Shown here in pieces: positions 61,847 through 64,000 of a DNA stretch of 64,000 bases; position 1 is the stretch's first letter; the number at the start of each line of letters is the position of its first letter. A program made the translations under genes and the position numbers. The notes beneath the pieces are model-generated. The model saw only the letters and a program-made list of their open reading frames with translations, was not told the origin of the DNA and did no database searches. The stretch is taken from contig CAADRB010000021.1 in the NCBI GenBank assembly GCA_900708905.1, forward strand, positions 1,786,157 to 1,850,156, written 5' to 3'. Source of the stretch: Hymenolepis diminuta. Lineage: Eukaryota > Platyhelminthes > Cestoda > Cyclophyllidea > Hymenolepididae.

Positions 61847-64000
61847 TTACTCAATACGTAACGAATTCGCATTGTTAGGACTTTGTAAGGAGACCTGACG
61901 ACCCCTAATAAAATGAGGCTGTGAATTCAGCACCAAAGTTGCTGTTTCGGCATTCTTAAAAACTATCCAGGCCTCTGCGCCACTAACACTACCATAATCC
62001 ACCGGCCCATAGTTGGAAAAGTAATCCCGTAGAACCGAGTAGGTGATATCTTCACTGATGCCTTTTATAATCAATTTCCGAACACTGACGTCAATTTTAG
62101 GTGTGTTTGCAGCTATTCCACTACAAAAGGTAAGTTGAATTAATATGCTGGAGGGAGAACTGATGTAAGATCTTATCTGCTCTTATGTACTTTCCTTGTT
62201 TTTATCTTCTGTTATGACTCACTATGATTCCTCGTTTGATTACCTACGATGAACTATTATCGTGATTCCCCGATCAATTTTTACTAATTTTCCGCTCTTT
62301 TGCGGATGACTCACCCTCCGATCCCTAAATAGTCTATCCATTTTCCTGTGCTATCCAATACTTGCATCTAGAATTTCGCTTTTTATTTATTGGTTTATCT
62401 ATTCACTCCCAGTATAAAATTCTGCCGATATTTATAATTCTTTCTAATGTGTAGAAGTAAAAAGTGTAATGCTCGGAAGAGCACTGGTTGAGAAGTGTAA
62501 TTTCTTCATCCTACACTGGTCTCTCTGTCTAAGCTAATACATCTCATGCTCTATGGTTCCAAATTCCCCAATGGGCAAAATCTTGACTAGTGCATTCTCC
62601 CATGCGTTTGACTAGATCTTACGCAGACTACTTTCTGTCTTCAGTCTCTGAGTTTTTCAAGATAGAAAAGCTAGTGATCCAAGCTTATGGTATCAAAAGT
62701 TATAGCAGCAGAACTAACCTTGATTTCGGGCTAACCGAAGCGGGTGAAGCAATCTTTAGGCTCCTACCAACAACAATATGTGATAAAGCCCTCATAGCGG
62801 CTTCCACACCCTTAGAACTCTCAAAAATAAGACAAGCACGTTGTCCGGTAATTTGACAAAATATAACGGCACCGTATTGTGAGAAGTATGTTTTCAACAT
62901 GGTTTCGTTAATTGGTGGTACAATTCCTTCAACATAAATCTTGCGTTTGGAGACCTCTTCAACAGTATGATCGTCATTAGTCTCTCTGAAAAGGAGAAAA
63001 TAAGAAACGATCCATTTTGATGCCTATTGTCCAAAATTTCCCCAAGAAACGGTTAATAATTAGTCAAGCATTTTAGTATACATGTTTTTAGTTATTCTTA
63101 TAATACAATAATTGCTACTGAAAAGTCACCCAGTCCTCCTGGGAGACGAAGTTGAAGATTTACGCCTTCTTCTATTATTAAGGCTATTAGAACAGACCTG
63201 TGAAATTCGTAATTACAAAATATAAAACCGGTGTGTGGTGTATTTGTAATCTAAACAGACTCAGAATCGAACAGAATGCTCACAAATGCCTTCCATCATG
63301 AAGGCTTAGGTCACACTAATTAAAACTCAAGCCATTTAGAAATCTTAGCTTTAAAGACCAAAATCTTCAAATTCACATTTCCCTTACTTCAGTAAATTTT
63401 CCGTTGAAAGCTTTACATCTTCTAGCCCAAACTCGCCGAATCTTTTACAAATATTATTCAAATTGTAAAGAACTTTGAGCTTAAAATCTTGAAGTCATTT
63501 GCGTATATGTCTTGCATTCAGCTAAATCCTAGGGTAACCAATTAAATAACAACCTTGAATTTTACAGCCGAATGATTTAGCAGTTTGCGGCGCGGATTTA
63601 GCCAGATCAATTAAATTAATTAATCATAAACTGACAGCATTTTCCGAACACAAAGAAGAAACTAAAAGAGTGAACTTACAGGATTTTAGAAGGACTACTA
63701 GAGGATGAAATGGGGAATCTAAAGGGAAAAAATTGCAATTTATTTCGGCTGCTTATATTCTACTCATAAAAATAGGATATCTCACGATGTCTCACATGGA
63801 TTCGGATCTTTGTTTTGATTTTTGCCCCTTCTTTATTCCCTGTTGAAAAGCCATCAATTCCACTTTCTTATCATTTATTATAATCCAATGCTTTGCAATA
63901 GCTTCATTTGCAGCATCAACACTCGTAAAGGTCACCAAAGCGTACCCTTTTAAAGAATTAATAAGCACCTTTTCTATTAAACCAAAACAAGATAGTGAGG
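61847..64000 (-). CDS. RNA-binding protein with multiple RRMs, 3' part (5' end outside the window)
   Basis: Four exons are visible on the minus strand: from the edge to 63796, 63718-63680 (39 nt), 62985-62719 and 62120-61847. The edge exon holds the second half of an RRM with an RNP1-like strand, KGYALVTF, and the helix SVDAANEAIAKHWIIINDKKVEL, an hnRNP/Musashi-like pattern. The third exon is a complete RRM-like unit (KRKIYVEGI, MLKTYFSQYGAV, ACLIFES). The last exon is another (VRKLIIKGIS, VLRDYFSNYGPVD, AEAWIVFKNAETA). RNP1 is degenerate in the last two, so these may bind RNA weakly or mediate protein contacts. The frame ends in GAG-TAA, but GTAAGT overlaps this stop, so splicing to a further exon is possible. 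I cannot name the orthologue. Confidence 0.75.
63680..63718 (-). other. 39-nt serine-rich exon of the RRM gene, possibly a cassette
   Basis: Flanked by CCCTTTAG and GTAAGT. It starts with the third base of a codon and ends with two bases, the same phase as its neighbours, so inclusion adds 13 residues (FPISSSSSPSKI plus one) and skipping keeps the frame. Called from splice sites and phase only. Confidence 0.55.

Noticed and set aside
1..64000. CRISPR arrays, operons of the bacterial type, phage or plasmid functions
   Set aside because: No regularly spaced direct repeats, no ribosome-binding-site gene strings; spliced animal genes throughout.

Overview
The window is nuclear DNA of a eukaryote, most likely a parasitic flatworm and probably a cestode. 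The reasons are the AT-rich sequence, the protein sequences (clearly animal, strongly diverged), degenerate Ty3/gypsy and mariner copies of a type common in flatworms, and a striking intron pattern. Introns at the 5' ends of genes are tiny (31-48 bp in SNX13, 39 bp in the COMM-domain gene, 44 bp in EXOC6), and those further 3' reach 1-3.5 kb, a gradient described for schistosomes. The species assignment is inference.

Six protein-coding loci can be assembled by joining exons at GT-AG sites with consistent phase. (1) 1.8-3.4 kb, plus: WDR92/DNAAF10, an axonemal dynein assembly factor. (2) 3.6-15.2 kb, minus: EXOC6/Sec15, 8 exons, convergent with WDR92. (3) 15.2-15.4 kb, minus: a 77-residue COMM-domain protein whose TAG stop lies 9 nt before the EXOC6 ATG, in the same exon and frame. 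(4) 16.95-18.16 kb, plus: a class I phosphatidylinositol transfer protein, 7 compact exons, divergent from the COMM/EXOC6 pair. (5) 40.9-58.1 kb, minus: SNX13, 21 exons (membrane anchor, PXA, RGS, PX, nexin C). (6) 61.8 kb to the window edge, minus: the 3' part of a gene with several RRMs.

The stretch from 18.2 to 40.9 kb has no supportable host gene. It holds a mariner pseudogene (about 30.16-31.43 kb), an internally deleted gypsy retrotransposon (about 36.98-39.24 kb), tRNA-derived SINE fragments, AT microsatellites and several unclassified dispersed repeats. Members of one SINE family, with a tRNA-like head, a conserved body and an ATT-rich end, occur at 15 or more places in introns and intergenic DNA on both strands.

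Four of the six genes act in membrane traffic or lipid handling (EXOC6, SNX13, PITP and possibly the COMM protein through Commander). There is no sign that this is more than chance linkage, except for the COMM/EXOC6 pair, which looks like one transcription unit. All exon joins come from reading the sequence and comparing it with remembered animal homologues; no transcript evidence or database search was available.
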